The position numbers and the translations under genes were made by a program. A model generated the notes under the pieces. It did no database searches and had not been told where the DNA came from. It worked only from the letters and a program-made list of their open reading frames with translations. This document shows positions 5,356 through 5,475 of a DNA stretch of 5,475 bases, one piece after another. Every line of letters begins with the position of its first letter. The stretch's first letter is position 1. Source of the DNA: Candidatus Kerfeldbacteria bacterium (lineage in GTDB: Bacteria; Patescibacteriota; Patescibacteriia; UBA9570); assembly GCA_003512175.1 (NCBI GenBank), contig DOSP01000023.1, positions 1 to 5,475 on the forward strand, in the 5' to 3' direction.

Positions 5356-5475
5356 ATGCAGATCTCCAAATATACTACGCAATCGTCAGCCGCTACGTTG
5401 GCTGAGTTGCATGTGACTGCCACTACGGGCTTAACTGCCAGTCAGGCGACGCAATTACGGCAGGAACATGGCCGG
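5356..5475 (+). CDS. P-type cation-transporting ATPase, N-terminal fragment (3' partial)
   Basis: Forty codons are present before the window ends. The segment TLAELHVTATTGLTASQATQ (14-33), followed by LRQEHGR, fits the N-terminal cation ATPase domain (Cation_ATPase_N). That domain has a short helix, then a 'GL(S/T)..EA..L...GxN' pattern that precedes the first membrane helices in Ca2+/Mg2+/H+-type P-type ATPases. The catalytic DKTG motif and transmembrane segments lie beyond the window, so ion specificity cannot be given. The start is supported by the TATAAT 7 nt upstream and the expected distance from the N-terminus to this domain. The gene is divergent from the DUF1003 gene, 24 bp apart start to start. 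Confidence 0.75.
   Translation, partial: MQISKYTTQSSAATLAELHVTATTGLTASQATQLRQEHGR

Overview
The window looks like a chromosomal stretch from an uncultured bacterium with moderate GC. Genes are compact and alternate in strand. Spacers are very short: about 25 bp between convergent stop codons at 1647-1671, 47 bp between divergent starts at 4324-4370, and a 23 bp tail overlap at 4840-4862. No start has a well-placed Shine-Dalgarno sequence. Instead, every complete start sits 6-9 nt downstream of a sigma70-type -10 hexamer, which predicts leaderless or near-leaderless mRNAs. Small metagenome-type lineages such as Patescibacteria/CPR would fit this style. That is a low-confidence inference, because no rRNA or other phylogenetic marker is present.

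Layout. Positions 1-113 hold the 3' end of a very GC-rich reading frame of unknown function. Positions 114-356 are a non-coding spacer that starts GC-rich, carries several hairpins including a REP-like palindromic repeat, and turns AT-richer near 280. It ends in the promoter of a secreted clan GH-A glycoside hydrolase with an IPT/Ig-like N-terminal domain (357-1646, +). Facing it is a large secreted protein with two NHL-type beta-propellers separated by fibronectin-III-like domains and very basic loops (1672-4323, -). The two genes share a hairpin at their stops that should act as a terminator. Divergent from the propeller gene is purE (4371-4862, +), the purine-biosynthesis mutase. It runs tail-to-tail into a DUF1003 membrane protein (4840-5331, -). 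That gene is divergent from the first 40 codons of a P-type cation ATPase (5356 onward, +).

Working together. The glycoside hydrolase and the propeller/FN3 protein both carry signal peptides and probably act outside the cytoplasm, perhaps on glycans or surface contacts. Their convergent arrangement does not prove a joint role. purE, DUF1003 and the ATPase look like unrelated housekeeping or membrane functions, packed together with divergent promoters. The most distinctive signal is the promoter architecture: one mirror-image pair of extended -10 elements (4330-4363) and one pair of overlapping, opposite-facing -10 elements (5341-5348). I see no CRISPR array, tRNA, rRNA, insertion sequence or recognisable defence system. 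Nothing here makes a strong case for a wholly new biological system.
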